64,000 nucleotides of DNA. It comes from Agaribacillus aureus (GTDB lineage: Bacteria; Bacteroidota; Bacteroidia; Cytophagales; Cyclobacteriaceae). This document shows, one piece after another, positions 37,222-46,739 of this stretch (the stretch's first letter is position 1; each line of letters opens with the position of its first letter). Where the stretch lies: contig JAUJEB010000001.1 in NCBI GenBank assembly GCA_030442055.1, forward strand, positions 1,550,001-1,614,000, given 5' to 3'. A program made the translations under genes and the position numbers. The notes below the pieces were generated by a model that saw only the letters and a list, made by a program, of their open reading frames with translations, was not told the DNA's origin and searched no databases.

Positions 37222-37908
37222 TTATACCATAAATTTATCCAGGCCATTGACGTATTTCGAACTTTTGGTCATTCGGTAAGGAAATAGCTGGCTAATATCA
37301 AAGGCCGTCGCATCATATTGCTGCTCATATTTTAACTCCACTATGATCGTTTCCCTTTCTGTTTCCTTTTCGGAAAAAATATTAAATCCCGGTCGGATTT
37401 TAAAGAAAGTCACATGATCATCGATCGTTACCCGGTATTTTTTATCCAGCGTTTGATAATATTTTCGGCCATACCGGTTGACCAATGTGGGGATCAAATG
37501 TGGAAACATAACTTTCACCCAATCGGGAACATCGGCCTGCTTTAGCCAATCCTGTATTTTTTGTCCCGTTATATCCTCCTGAAACACAAAAGGCTTTAAC
37601 CTGAACTGCTTTTTAGTCCCAACCAGCCCTTTTTTGATCTTAAATTCCAATACCGGCTTTTTCACCTCGCCAAACAGATCGCCATACCAGCGGATCCTGA
37701 CCTTAATTCTATCTGCCGCCCCGTCGATGTTATCAAAATAGTAACGCAGATCGTTGGTATCGAAATAGATATTATTAATATATCTTTTGTGATAAATTTC
37801 ATTCAGGAACGACGGATGATGTCTTATGATGTGTTCCACTTCCTGATATGAAAGATCAGTAATAAAAAATTTTCGTTCGAATCTGTAATCCTGTGGGTCG
37901 TTGCTCAT
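37222..37908 (-). CDS. VTC-domain (polyphosphate polymerase-like) protein
   Basis: 228 residues, soluble, no signal peptide. It has the basic/acidic tunnel pattern of the VTC domain: FERKFF (residues 10-15), IKVRIRWYG (Lys69, Arg71, Arg73), LEFKIKKG (Glu88, Lys90, Lys92), a YRVTIDDHVTFF strand, and IVELKYE (Glu191, Lys193), with SSKYVNG near the end. In yeast this domain makes polyphosphate from ATP in a tunnel; bacterial members have the same fold and remain mostly uncharacterised. It is last in a tight operon with the CotH-like and DUF4956 genes, starting 12 bases after the former. The substrate is uncertain. Confidence 0.9.
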   Translation of the reverse strand: MSNDPQDYRFERKFFITDLSYQEVEHIIRHHPSFLNEIYHKRYINNIYFDTNDLRYYFDNIDGAADRIKVRIRWYGDLFGEVKKPVLEFKIKKGLVGTKKQFRLKPFVFQEDITGQKIQDWLKQADVPDWVKVMFPHLIPTLVNRYGRKYYQTLDKKYRVTIDDHVTFFKIRPGFNIFSEKETERETIIVELKYEQQYDATAFDISQLFPYRMTKSSKYVNGLDKFMV

Positions 37909-37920
37909 AGTTCTTTTTTG

Positions 37921-40506
37921 CTAACGAATCGTCTTTTTCCCATATTCCACGCCATAAAGTACTTCCTTAACATTGGCGCGGCTATGGGCTATGTCATCAC
38001 CATTTACTTGCAAACCGGACCTTTCTTCCAGCAGATAAGGAAGTTCGGTATTACTTATTTTAACCTTGTTTGCGGTGATGGTGGCAGGATCATATTCCGG
38101 TTTCTTCTGAAAACACGTAAAACCAATTGTTGCATAGTTAATGGCTACTTCCTGCATCTCGATATGAGACTGATCTTTACTGGCTACCGCTATTTCCGAG
38201 CTGTCGATCTTAATATTTTTTGCGGTAATATAACTGTCTTCACCCGCGGAAAGCCCCTTATCCCCGGCGCGATCTATCCTTACGTTTTCAACCACCAGGT
38301 CACTGCCGGAAACGTCAATAGCATCATTGCCTGCCAGTTCAAAATAACTGTCGGTAATAGTACCTTTCACAAAATCTCCGTCAAATGCATCAGAAAATGT
38401 ATTCCTGAGTGTGGTCTTGTCCATTTTAAAACGGGACTGAATAATATTGAGCATGTCTTCGGAATAATTGGTATCAAATATGCAATTGATAATTGTGACG
38501 GGAGATTCGTAAAAGTTAATCGCACCGCTCAGGCTCCAGGTATCAATACTGGGATTCCTCATATTTTCAAAAATCACGTGTTCCATCTGTGACGGTTGCC
38601 CGGCCTGCAAAACCGTTAATCCCTGGGCGGAGGTATCCGATGAGTAAATCCTTACAGGGAATTCCTGGCTGCCTATGATCCTTAGCGGTGAGCGACAAAT
38701 TATTTTTCCATTATTAATGATATCTATGCTGGTTCCCTGGTTAATAAGAAAATGATATCCCTGCGGAATGATCAGATCTTCCCGCAACCGGTGATCTCCG
38801 CTTTTCACGGTTATTTCTTTTAGCGTCTCGTCTATATCTAAAAAATCAAACCTCATTAAATCGGTGATCTTTCCGTCAAGATAATCTTTGGGAAAACTGA
38901 TATGCTCACCAGATATAGGTTTCAGATAAATGTTGCCCAGGCCTGAGGCCCCAAGCACCTTGTATTGCAGGGAAACCTTTGCCAGCAAACTATCTGCAAT
39001 TTCAAAGTTTTCAGGAATACTGAAATATACCACCTCCTCATTATTTTCTTTTTGCAGATGTGGATATATAACCTGGTCACGGCCGGTTTTCTTGTTCAAT
39101 GGCTTCCCCTTCAGGTTCAGTCCCAGCAGTTGAAGGGGAACATTGGAGACATTATTAAAAGTAACTTGAATACGTTGATGTTTTTTTTGCACGTTGTAAA
39201 CGGCGTTTTGAATTTTATTATCCGGCAAAAGGGTCTTTTTAATGGTAGCTAAATTTTTAGCCATAAAGTCTGCCGAATAATAGTATTCCGGATAGCTTTT
39301 ATATAATGTATTCAATTTTGCGTTTAGGTCAGATTGCAGAGAATCCATCACCTCCTGATAATATGCCTGACTGAGTGTCTCGAGTTGTCTGACATAGGCC
39401 TTGTAGAAATTGGTATCTGAAAAAATTCTTTTGGCCAGCAAGCGATCGCCGGCTGTCCAGGGACCGTGCCACGAGCCGGCTATTCCGTTAAAGCCTTCCT
39501 TAAACACCATTCCGGAATTCGCATCGTAACCAATCGGCTCAAACTTTTGGTTAATAGGATTAAAGTAAATCGGGAAGTTTAATTCCAGGTGGCCATGTAT
39601 CCCTCCAAATAAATCCGACACTGCAAAATACCTGGCCGTTTTTTCCTTATCAAAAACCTCGGTAGTAGTCATTTTTCCATTCATGAAGGCATTGGCCATC
39701 CTGGAGACAATACCTATGTGTTTACCATGTGAGAGGCCTTTTTCTAGTATTTTGTTTTCGCCATAAACTTTGGTGGTGCCATTGATAATTCTGAATATCA
39801 GCCCTTCTCTTCGCTGATTACGTTCTAACACGGTTTTGGTAAACCCCTCTTCCAGGTTAAAGACGCCCAGGTCTTTACCGTTTAGCGTCACGGTCACAAA
39901 ATCTGTCTTTAAACCAAGCAGGTTTTCATGATGGAGAAATTTATGATAAATCCACTCATTGATATAAGCGCGCGTCGGAGGCGCCTGGATGGAGAACTCG
40001 CTTAAACCCTTTAAGTTTTGATCACCTTTTACTTTGATCTTTAGCGACCATTTATCGGGTTGTAAATGCTTTAGCTCCAACCCCTTTAATCGCAACTTTA
40101 CCTTGTAAGTCTTGCCCTGATAATCAATTTCAGCCGGTAAATACTCTTCCTTTAAATGACTGGCTATATAACCTAATTCCTGGGCCTCGCCGGCGTAATA
40201 AGCTAACTTTTGAAAATCGATGTGCTTAATTGAAATATCCAGCCGTTCCGATTTAGAGAAAACCCCCTTCATAAAGTTGATGGGAATCCGGGTTTTGGAT
40301 TGCAGGGCATTGCCTAGAAATAACTGGAAGTTGCCGTATTGCCCCCGTTTTTGTAAATCTCTTCCATACTTAACAGAAGCCAGAACAATTATCCCCAACA
40401 ATACCAACATAACGAGGTATTTCAATTTGGATTCTATGAATAGAAATACCGCACCTTTGAGAATTTTATCTTTGAATAAAGAATCATTAGGCGATTTAAT
40501 AATCAT
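37921..40506 (-). CDS. CotH-like protein with C-terminal parallel beta-helix
   Basis: 861 residues. A short cytoplasmic tail leads to one membrane helix (about 29-46), placing the rest outside the cytoplasm. Residues about 85-430 resemble CotH protein-kinase-like domains: KVKLRLKGLELKHLQPDKWS (substrate loop region), KDLGVFNLEEGFTKTVLERN, and ARYFAVSDLFGGIHGHLELN followed by FEPIGYDANSG, with Asp328 at the place of the family's YDxD metal/catalytic motif. A beta-sandwich-like stretch follows, then from about 565 a right-handed beta-helix of repeated short strands (for example LVVENVRIDRAGDKGLSAGE). CotH of Bacillus phosphorylates spore coat proteins; activity here is unproven. It overlaps the DUF4956 gene by 4 bases. 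Confidence 0.82.
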   Translation of the reverse strand: MIIKSPNDSLFKDKILKGAVFLFIESKLKYLVMLVLLGIIVLASVKYGRDLQKRGQYGNFQLFLGNALQSKTRIPINFMKGVFSKSERLDISIKHIDFQKLAYYAGEAQELGYIASHLKEEYLPAEIDYQGKTYKVKLRLKGLELKHLQPDKWSLKIKVKGDQNLKGLSEFSIQAPPTRAYINEWIYHKFLHHENLLGLKTDFVTVTLNGKDLGVFNLEEGFTKTVLERNQRREGLIFRIINGTTKVYGENKILEKGLSHGKHIGIVSRMANAFMNGKMTTTEVFDKEKTARYFAVSDLFGGIHGHLELNFPIYFNPINQKFEPIGYDANSGMVFKEGFNGIAGSWHGPWTAGDRLLAKRIFSDTNFYKAYVRQLETLSQAYYQEVMDSLQSDLNAKLNTLYKSYPEYYYSADFMAKNLATIKKTLLPDNKIQNAVYNVQKKHQRIQVTFNNVSNVPLQLLGLNLKGKPLNKKTGRDQVIYPHLQKENNEEVVYFSIPENFEIADSLLAKVSLQYKVLGASGLGNIYLKPISGEHISFPKDYLDGKITDLMRFDFLDIDETLKEITVKSGDHRLREDLIIPQGYHFLINQGTSIDIINNGKIICRSPLRIIGSQEFPVRIYSSDTSAQGLTVLQAGQPSQMEHVIFENMRNPSIDTWSLSGAINFYESPVTIINCIFDTNYSEDMLNIIQSRFKMDKTTLRNTFSDAFDGDFVKGTITDSYFELAGNDAIDVSGSDLVVENVRIDRAGDKGLSAGEDSYITAKNIKIDSSEIAVASKDQSHIEMQEVAINYATIGFTCFQKKPEYDPATITANKVKISNTELPYLLEERSGLQVNGDDIAHSRANVKEVLYGVEYGKKTIR

Positions 40507-41192
40507 GTGCTTACTCCTTTATTATCCAAAAATGAAACCTTCATACCTTCATTCAATGCCAGCAATGAGGTTTTGGCTTCGTCCAATTTGTCAAAATCAT
40601 CTAACTCAATGAGAAATGAGGCTTCGAGGTTGTCATTGGTCTCATCAAACCGCTTGATGTTTACCATCGTACAATATTTCCTCAACGCGTTTACAATCTG
40701 GTTTAATTCAATTTTGTTACCACCGTTGTTATAGACTGTGAGAAATAAGTTCTGATTCTCATTATTTCTTTTGGTGGAATAATGTTTTATCCAAATCAAA
40801 ATGGTGATCACTATAAAACCAATTAAAGTAATCAACCTTTGGTCAGCGCCAAAACCTAAACCTATGGCAATAGCAATAAACAAATAGGTTAATTCCTCGG
40901 GCTCCTTGATGGCGGATCTGAACCTGACAATGGACAAAGCGCCCACCAGGCCCAATGAAAGTGCCAGGGATGACTTCACAATGGTGATGATCAACATGGT
41001 AGCCACTGTCAGCAGCAGGAAATTGTTGGCAAAAGACCTGCGATTGGATAGGGCCCTGCCATACTTTATGTAAATGAGTCCCAATACATAGGCCAAAAAT
41101 CCTGCTATCACTATGTTAATAATGAAATTTAATACCGGTATATCAACGCTCTGGCTGATTAAAAAATCCTTAAATCCTTGTTCTTCATTCAT
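40503..41192 (-). CDS. DUF4956 membrane protein
   Basis: 229 residues. About four to five membrane helices (near 18-42, 56-86, 103-114 and 119-136) with the diagnostic DUF4956 sequence SLGLVGALSIVRFRSAIKEP at residues 79-98, where the Arg-Phe-Arg and Lys-Glu-Pro follow a membrane segment. The C-terminal 80 residues are a soluble alpha/beta domain resembling an ACT/ferredoxin-like fold (NLFLTVYNNGGNKIELNQIV). The family often sits next to VTC and CotH genes; its own function is unknown. First gene of the operon, with ATGA overlap into the CotH-like gene. Confidence 0.9.
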   Translation of the reverse strand: MNEEQGFKDFLISQSVDIPVLNFIINIVIAGFLAYVLGLIYIKYGRALSNRRSFANNFLLLTVATMLIITIVKSSLALSLGLVGALSIVRFRSAIKEPEELTYLFIAIAIGLGFGADQRLITLIGFIVITILIWIKHYSTKRNNENQNLFLTVYNNGGNKIELNQIVNALRKYCTMVNIKRFDETNDNLEASFLIELDDFDKLDEAKTSLLALNEGMKVSFLDNKGVST

Positions 41193-41405
41193 GCGATTCC
41201 AAATATTAAAATCCTAATTGGTAAACAAATTTTGAAACTAACTATTTCTAAACTCCTGGTAGTATGGTGTTTAGATTCAAAACTAGATTGAAATTTTCCA
41301 TTTAAAAATGGAAAGGTTAATAAATTATTACCTGAATATTACGTAATTATGACGGAAAAGTAATGACAAAATGTAATTAATTCAAGATTATCTTGCAATT
41401 TGAGA

Positions 41406-41999
41406 TCATCTTGACAAATGGGGCCTTTTGTACCACCAAAAATAGGCGAGAAGACTGTAGTTAAAAAACAGGGAAATTATCAACAAAAGCCTGGTTTTGT
41501 GGGCTAAAACTCCCTCCGGGAAAAGGAAATTGGTCGTGTAAAAAGCCTTGACCGGCTGGCCCTCAGCTTTGAACAACAAGGGCGATGCTGCAACCGGCCC
41601 ACCGGGCTGGAAAGTCCATGTTCCGGGAGAGAAGTCTTTTTTATAGACTTCTTTAAAAGTAGAGGATTTACCAGGTATCTCAATTTTAACCGATACCTTT
41701 TCCCAGTCAGCAATAAATTCATTGTTATTTTTCTCAGTTATAAACCGATACACAGTAAACTTTTCTTCCGACATCAAACGCACCGGAAAATGAAAATGCC
41801 TCGTCATTGATACTATATTCAGACCTTCCAACGGCTCAGGCTGTATTTGATCTGTATAGCACCGATCCGAGTATACGGGTGAGCCACCCCGATATGAATA
41901 TGTTCTCATAGTGCGATCTTTTTGCCATAACATCGCCAACAAGCTAAATATAAATACAGGAACAGTGACTAACAGGATAAATATCGACTTCCTAGACAT
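41406..41999 (-). CDS. Hypothetical bitopic membrane protein
   Basis: 197 residues that I do not recognise. A membrane helix lies at about 6-24 and another near the C-terminus (about 167-186, LLLIISLFFNYSLLAYFWWY), with an extracytoplasmic region of about 140 residues between, including an RGGSPVYSDRCYTDQIQPEP stretch and beta-like segments. The tail is short and basic. It begins 27 bases after the endonuclease-like gene, with the same direction, so they may be co-transcribed. No conserved catalytic pattern is visible. Confidence 0.6.
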   Translation of the reverse strand: MSRKSIFILLVTVPVFIFSLLAMLWQKDRTMRTYSYRGGSPVYSDRCYTDQIQPEPLEGLNIVSMTRHFHFPVRLMSEEKFTVYRFITEKNNNEFIADWEKVSVKIEIPGKSSTFKEVYKKDFSPGTWTFQPGGPVAASPLLFKAEGQPVKAFYTTNFLFPEGVLAHKTRLLLIISLFFNYSLLAYFWWYKRPHLSR

Positions 42000-42026
42000 A
42001 ACTATATGTTTGGTAGGTAAAAACCT

Positions 42027-43067
42027 TTATAAAGGGAATTTATAAGCAACTAAAATAGGAAAGTGATCGGTATATGAAAAATCTTTTAAAACCTTGTGGT
42101 CCGACACGGTAAATCTCAAATCTGAAAATTGGTTGTCAATCCGTACAAAGGGGATTTTACCATTATATGTCCAACCAAACCCTTGCCCGGCCTTTTCAAA
42201 TGAATTTTGCAAGAAGCCATTGAATTGCTGATAGGTATAGCTAAATGGAAGATCATTAAAATCGCCGCATAAAATCACCGGGTAGGGTGCTGCACCAATA
42301 TGAGCAATTAGTTTATCTACTTCTGTTGGCCTGACACTGAACCCATACTTTAGTTGTCCAAATAGCTGAAGTAATCCTGGATCTTCACTAAGGCTCAATG
42401 AATGAAAATGTACGTTGTATACTCTTATAGTATCGGCATCGTACACCAGGTCAGTGAAAATGGCTTTATTGCCGTGACCGGTACCAAAGGTGACATCCCC
42501 TTTTCTGACCATCGGCAAACGGCTAAAAATGGCCAACCCGGCATTGTTTTTATTGGCTATGTTAATGTCTCCAAATTGAAAATTCTTATATCCTTTCTTC
42601 AGGAAGTAATCTTTTGTATTGGCAAAAGACGAGCGGTCATTGTTATAAAACTCCTGGAAGCACATGATATGACTCTGCAGTTGAGAGATCTCGCCCACCA
42701 TTTGTGACAGGCCCGCTTCGCTTTTACGCCTTGAATCCTGGCCGGCGTTGAAGTAACGGACATTATAACTCAACACCTTTAAATCGCGATGGCCGGCTCC
42801 GTTGGAATTTTGGTGAAAAACAAATACCCGGTTTAAATAAATACCGCCGGTCAGCAATAGCACAAGGGAGATCAATGCATACTTTGATTTCTTAAAAATC
42901 CACCAGGTGGCAAATCCAGCATTTATAAATAACATCAAGGGAATGCCGTAGCTCAAAAAACCAAAAAGCCAAAAAATTCCGGGAGATATAAATGGAGATA
43001 ATAAGGCCAGCGCTGTAAGAATAGCCAGCACTATATTCAATTTTAAAATAAATGGCCAATTTACCAT
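42027..43067 (-). CDS. Membrane-attached endonuclease/exonuclease/phosphatase family protein
   Basis: 346 residues. Three membrane helices in the first 80 residues are followed by an EEP (DNase I-like) domain: LKVLSYNVRYF at its start, MCFQEFYN with the metal-binding Glu, a DTIRVYNVHFHSLSL strand, VILCGDFNDLPFSYTY with Asp and Asn, and SDHKVLKDFSYTDHFPILVA with the final Asp-His pair. The catalytic set is complete. Such membrane-linked EEP proteins in Bacteroidota may act on phosphodiesters outside the cytoplasm; the substrate is unknown. Gene upstream of the hypothetical membrane protein at 41406-41999. Confidence 0.9.
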   Translation of the reverse strand: MVNWPFILKLNIVLAILTALALLSPFISPGIFWLFGFLSYGIPLMLFINAGFATWWIFKKSKYALISLVLLLTGGIYLNRVFVFHQNSNGAGHRDLKVLSYNVRYFNAGQDSRRKSEAGLSQMVGEISQLQSHIMCFQEFYNNDRSSFANTKDYFLKKGYKNFQFGDINIANKNNAGLAIFSRLPMVRKGDVTFGTGHGNKAIFTDLVYDADTIRVYNVHFHSLSLSEDPGLLQLFGQLKYGFSVRPTEVDKLIAHIGAAPYPVILCGDFNDLPFSYTYQQFNGFLQNSFEKAGQGFGWTYNGKIPFVRIDNQFSDLRFTVSDHKVLKDFSYTDHFPILVAYKFPL

Positions 43068-43143
43068 AAGGTCACAAAATTAGCTATTACAATAATTTCT
43101 TTTCTCCCAAATAATGGTTAAAGTTAGTAGCTAAATCCATGTA

Positions 43144-43452
43144 ATGAAACTTCCAAGGACCTATTATGAGCAAATCAATGAGGCGATAAATCGTCAAAAA
43201 ATCCCGTTAAAATCTTTTTCCTTTACAAAAAAAAGAGGATGGATCCATATCAATCACCATCCTACCAACAGTTATTTTTCATTTTTCAGAAAAAAGTCAG
43301 TTACTATCTCCAGCCAAACCCACCAATGGGAGAGCAGTGAAACTTTCAAGATCAAACCATCTGACGGTGACCCGCAGCAAAAAGAGAGCTGGCACGGGGT
43401 CATGGAATCGCTGATAGCCTGGTTGGCCGATATTCCCAAACAGGCCTTGTGA
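43144..43452 (+). CDS. Small hypothetical protein
   Basis: 102 residues from an ATG at 43144, divergent from the EEP-family gene with 76 bases between. It is basic at the N-terminus and rich in aromatic and polar residues (KRGWIHINHHPTNSYFSFFR), with a Trp-containing C-terminal helix (WHGVMESLIAWLADIPKQAL). No signal peptide, membrane helix or family I recognise. Its spacing from both neighbours and lack of overlap with a better frame argue for a real gene. Confidence 0.45.
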   Translation: MKLPRTYYEQINEAINRQKIPLKSFSFTKKRGWIHINHHPTNSYFSFFRKKSVTISSQTHQWESSETFKIKPSDGDPQQKESWHGVMESLIAWLADIPKQAL

Positions 43453-43510
43453 GAGATTATCAATTTGCCGACTGTTAAAAACAGTACCTGCTCGCTTTCA
43501 CAAAAACCGA

Positions 43511-45952
43511 CTATTCGTACCTGATAGAATCAACGGGATTGGCCATAGAGGCTTTTAGCGACTCATAACCAACCGTAATGACTGTGAGCAGTGTAACCAG
43601 GAGGATAGAAATCACAAACACCCACCAGGATAAACCCACGTGATAAACAAAATTTTGCAGCCAGCTATTCATTAAGAAATATGATAACGGCAAGGCGACA
43701 ACGGCGGAAAAGGCCAGTAATTTGGCAAAGGTGGAGAACAATAAAGTAACCATCTGGCCTGAGGAGGCTCCCATAACTTTTCGGATACCGATTTCTTTGG
43801 TCCTTCTTTCGGCCATGTAAGAGGCCAGGCCAAACAATCCCATGCAAGCAATAAAAATAGCCAAAACAGAAAAGTTCTTGATTAACCCTGCCATTCTTTC
43901 TTCTGCCTGATACATCCGGCCGAATTCCTCACTTACAAACCAGTAATCAAACCCTATTCCGGGGAATATTTCTTTCCACTTCTCGTGAAGACTGGCAATT
44001 TTTTCGTTAATCCCTTCCGAAGACAGCTGCACATAAACGATTTTATCAATAGGGTGAGGCCTGGCACTTATGACGAGTGGGCCTATGGTTTCATGCATTG
44101 ACCGGTAGGGAAAATCTTTTACAACCCCAATCACTTTTCCATCCACAGATTCATTGTCATTCACTTCTACCGATGCCGCCATTCCCAGGGCCTGATCAAA
44201 GCCGATATTCAGATGTTGTAACGCGGTTTCGTTAAGTATAAAAGCATTGGAATCCGCCAAGTTCTGGGCCGAAAAATCTCTCCCGGCGACAAACTCCAGG
44301 TCATAGGTTTTTGGAAAATCAAAGTCAACATTTAACTGGCTCCAGACATAAGGTTCACTGCTGACATCAGGAAATGTAAAGGTCTCATTAATTCCCCCGA
44401 AAAAGCTTTGTCTTGGTAAGTGATTGGCCATCGTGACGCGATCTATATCTGAATCCTGCAGCACCAGGTTTTTGAATGTCTGGTAGCGATCGCTGGGTGC
44501 AGTGCCTCCGTAGCGAATAGACAATATCTGATCTCCCTGCTCGCTTAGCTTGGAACTTCTGATATAAGACATTTGCATCACTACTATGATCGTACTGATA
44601 ATCAGTATAATAGAAATTGAAAATTGTACCACCACCAACATGCGCCGGAAGAATTCGGTATTTTTACCGGAAACAAATTTGGTTTTCAGTACCTCTATAG
44701 GTCTAAAACCGGACAAATAAACCGCCGGATAACTACCCGCCATAAGTGACACGACAAGCATTGTTACCAGCAGAATAATCAGGGCGTCACTGCTAAATAT
44801 AGCATTGATAGTAAAGCTTTTATGCGCTAAATCATTAAACAGTGGCAAGGCTACGATGACCAATATCACAGCCAGTAACAATGCCGCCAGCGTGGTAATA
44901 AACGACTCACTGAAAAACTGAAACATAAGTTGCTTGCGCGAGCTGCCAAATGATTTTCTCATGCCTACTTCCTTGGATCTTTTCGCAGACCTTGCAGTAG
45001 CAAGATTCATGTAATTGATGCTCGCTACCAAAATAATTAAAAGGGCGATGGAGCCAAAGATATAAATGTAGCTAAGATCGCCGGGGCCATCGGTCGTCCA
45101 TGGTGTTACATTATCAAAATGAATGTCACTGACCTTGCGCAAAATTGGCTTATAGTTGATGGCATTTTCCCCCAAATTTGTCTGCAACATTTGATTCAAT
45201 TGCTTTAAAAGCTGATCACTATCAGCATTTGGTGTTGTGACAATATAGGAGTTTAACCAGCCTCTTTCCCAATTATTTAAAAAGTCTTCAATACCATTGT
45301 CAAAAAGCCCGTTCAAAGTATGATAATTTACCAGGTAGTTTGGTTTGATGTGTGAGTTGCTCGGGTAATCTTCAAAAACCGTTGTAACCACCACTTGAAT
45401 CTCCTCATTGCCTGTCATCCAGGGGTGTTTATAAACCAGGGTTTTTCCAATGGGATCGGCATCTCCGAAAAACTGTTTGGCTATATTTCGGGAAATGGCC
45501 AGAGAATTCCGGGTTTCACTAAACGACCTGCGATCACCTTTCAGGACTTTGAAATTCAATACCTCGGGATAGGTCGGCTCTACCCAAAATAATGTCTCCG
45601 TCAATAAAATCTTGTCATTATCCTTATCATTTACCGAAGCCGGGTATCCGGCCCAAAAATAGCGCAATGCTTCTTTAACATCCGGCAACTGCTCCTTCAA
45701 TTGTGCGGCCCAGGCACCAGGGACACCCGAAGCCTGAAATTCCGTTCCGTCTTGCCTGACACCGGTATATCCCAGGCGGTAAGTGTTTTCATAATGGGGA
45801 TGTATGGTATCGTAGCTAAGCTCATCGTTGATATACAGGAAAATCAACAAGCTACTGGCCAATCCGATCGCCAGTCCCAATATGTTGATAAATGCAAAGC
45901 CTTTTTGCTTGAGAAAATTCCTCAAAGCGATGGTGAGATAATTCTTGATCAT
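43511..45952 (-). CDS. MacB/FtsX-type ABC transporter permease
   Basis: 813 residues. It starts MIKNYLTIALRNFLKQKGFA, the standard opening of this Bacteroidota family, then helix 1, a MacB-type periplasmic domain, three helices (around SIALLIILVASINYMNLATA), a second such half with another periplasmic domain, and final FtsX helices (FSVLAIFIACMGLFGLASYM; RRTKEIGIRKVMGASSGQMV, the FtsX coupling motif). Two copies of the permease unit in one chain are typical. No ATPase gene is adjacent, so it would need one encoded elsewhere. Members act in lipoprotein, peptide or drug efflux or mechanotransmission; the cargo is unknown. Confidence 0.93.
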   Translation of the reverse strand: MIKNYLTIALRNFLKQKGFAFINILGLAIGLASSLLIFLYINDELSYDTIHPHYENTYRLGYTGVRQDGTEFQASGVPGAWAAQLKEQLPDVKEALRYFWAGYPASVNDKDNDKILLTETLFWVEPTYPEVLNFKVLKGDRRSFSETRNSLAISRNIAKQFFGDADPIGKTLVYKHPWMTGNEEIQVVVTTVFEDYPSNSHIKPNYLVNYHTLNGLFDNGIEDFLNNWERGWLNSYIVTTPNADSDQLLKQLNQMLQTNLGENAINYKPILRKVSDIHFDNVTPWTTDGPGDLSYIYIFGSIALLIILVASINYMNLATARSAKRSKEVGMRKSFGSSRKQLMFQFFSESFITTLAALLLAVILVIVALPLFNDLAHKSFTINAIFSSDALIILLVTMLVVSLMAGSYPAVYLSGFRPIEVLKTKFVSGKNTEFFRRMLVVVQFSISIILIISTIIVVMQMSYIRSSKLSEQGDQILSIRYGGTAPSDRYQTFKNLVLQDSDIDRVTMANHLPRQSFFGGINETFTFPDVSSEPYVWSQLNVDFDFPKTYDLEFVAGRDFSAQNLADSNAFILNETALQHLNIGFDQALGMAASVEVNDNESVDGKVIGVVKDFPYRSMHETIGPLVISARPHPIDKIVYVQLSSEGINEKIASLHEKWKEIFPGIGFDYWFVSEEFGRMYQAEERMAGLIKNFSVLAIFIACMGLFGLASYMAERRTKEIGIRKVMGASSGQMVTLLFSTFAKLLAFSAVVALPLSYFLMNSWLQNFVYHVGLSWWVFVISILLVTLLTVITVGYESLKASMANPVDSIRYE

Positions 45953-46346
45953 TGCAGTAAATTTTGAGTATTAAACGACCTGTTTCATATTCAATCTACT
46001 AAAGATTTAGTCAAAATTCAACCTCATGCCGGCTGGACTCCATAAATCACGACTGACAGGTGATATCTGGTATGTGGGAATTGGTGAAGGCTTTGAAACT
46101 GTGGAGCTTATCAAGGGGTCATGTCATTCCAGGAAGCCATCGTCAACATGGATACCAGGGAAAGCTCCGCCAGGGGATATAAGGGAAAGAGTATTGAGAA
46201 ATAATTTAAAATAAAGGTTTGCTCAAGCGCAAAAAAATGTACGCTGATATAGAATATGCCAAGACCGGAAAAGAAATACTAAAAGGGTTTCCGGCCCTGC
46301 CACTAATAAAATACTGACTTAAGATCTTTTCAAAACCGGGTAAATA
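45953..46346. other. 394-base intergenic region without a confident gene
   Basis: It lies between the MacB-like permease (which starts at 45952 and reads away) and the end of the Hsp20-type gene. A 62-codon plus-strand frame exists at 46026-46214 but has no recognisable features. CCGGAAA and TTTCCGG form an imperfectly spaced inverted repeat near 46264-46293. I see no RNA gene. It presumably holds the permease promoter. Confidence 0.4.
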
Positions 46347-46739
46347 TCATTTGATCTTGATATCCTTGCTTTTATGCATCTTTTGAACCTCGGCTCCCCG
46401 AGGGATGAAAACAATCAACTCACCGTCTCTGTAAACCGCATTGATATCATCTACAATTGCTTTTGGAGAAATTGGTATTTTTCTCAATATCTGCGTCAGC
46501 GGTATTACCTGACCATTTAAATCAACTTCATAGTTCATTTTATGCATTACTAAAAGCAAATTATTATAAACCCGCAATCTCAACTTTTCAGATGAAATGC
46601 TGGGCACTTTTATAGTAACAATTACCTCGTCTTCATAATTTTCAATATCTACACCAGTCTGAATCATGCCACCATTGATGGTATTATTAACATCAATGTT
46701 TAACATAATTTGATCTATTCCATCTCGTTCAAATCTCAT
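46347..46739 (-). CDS. Hsp20/alpha-crystallin-like small heat-shock protein
   Basis: 130 residues from the ATG at 46739, which I chose because an excellent ribosome-binding site (AAGGAGGA) lies 5 bases before it; a TTG 11 codons upstream is far less likely. The middle has the alpha-crystallin strands EVIVTIKVPSISSEKLRLRV and LLLVMHKMNY, and the closing motif A-x4-G-x-L is present at residues 101-108 (AVYRDGEL) followed by IVFIPRG. The fold is therefore Hsp20-like, an ATP-independent holdase, although the N-terminal arm is short and the C-terminal I-x-I appears only as DIKIK at the very end. Confidence 0.75.
   Translation of the reverse strand: MRFERDGIDQIMLNIDVNNTINGGMIQTGVDIENYEDEVIVTIKVPSISSEKLRLRVYNNLLLVMHKMNYEVDLNGQVIPLTQILRKIPISPKAIVDDINAVYRDGELIVFIPRGAEVQKMHKSKDIKIK

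Noticed and set aside
37918..38592. 224-codon plus-strand frame opposite the CotH-like gene
   Set aside because: It lies wholly antisense to a well-supported coding region and shows no domain; the open frame comes from codon composition.
46026..46214. 62-codon plus-strand frame in the gap before the Hsp20-type gene
   Set aside because: No signal, membrane helix or known domain; the call would be a guess.
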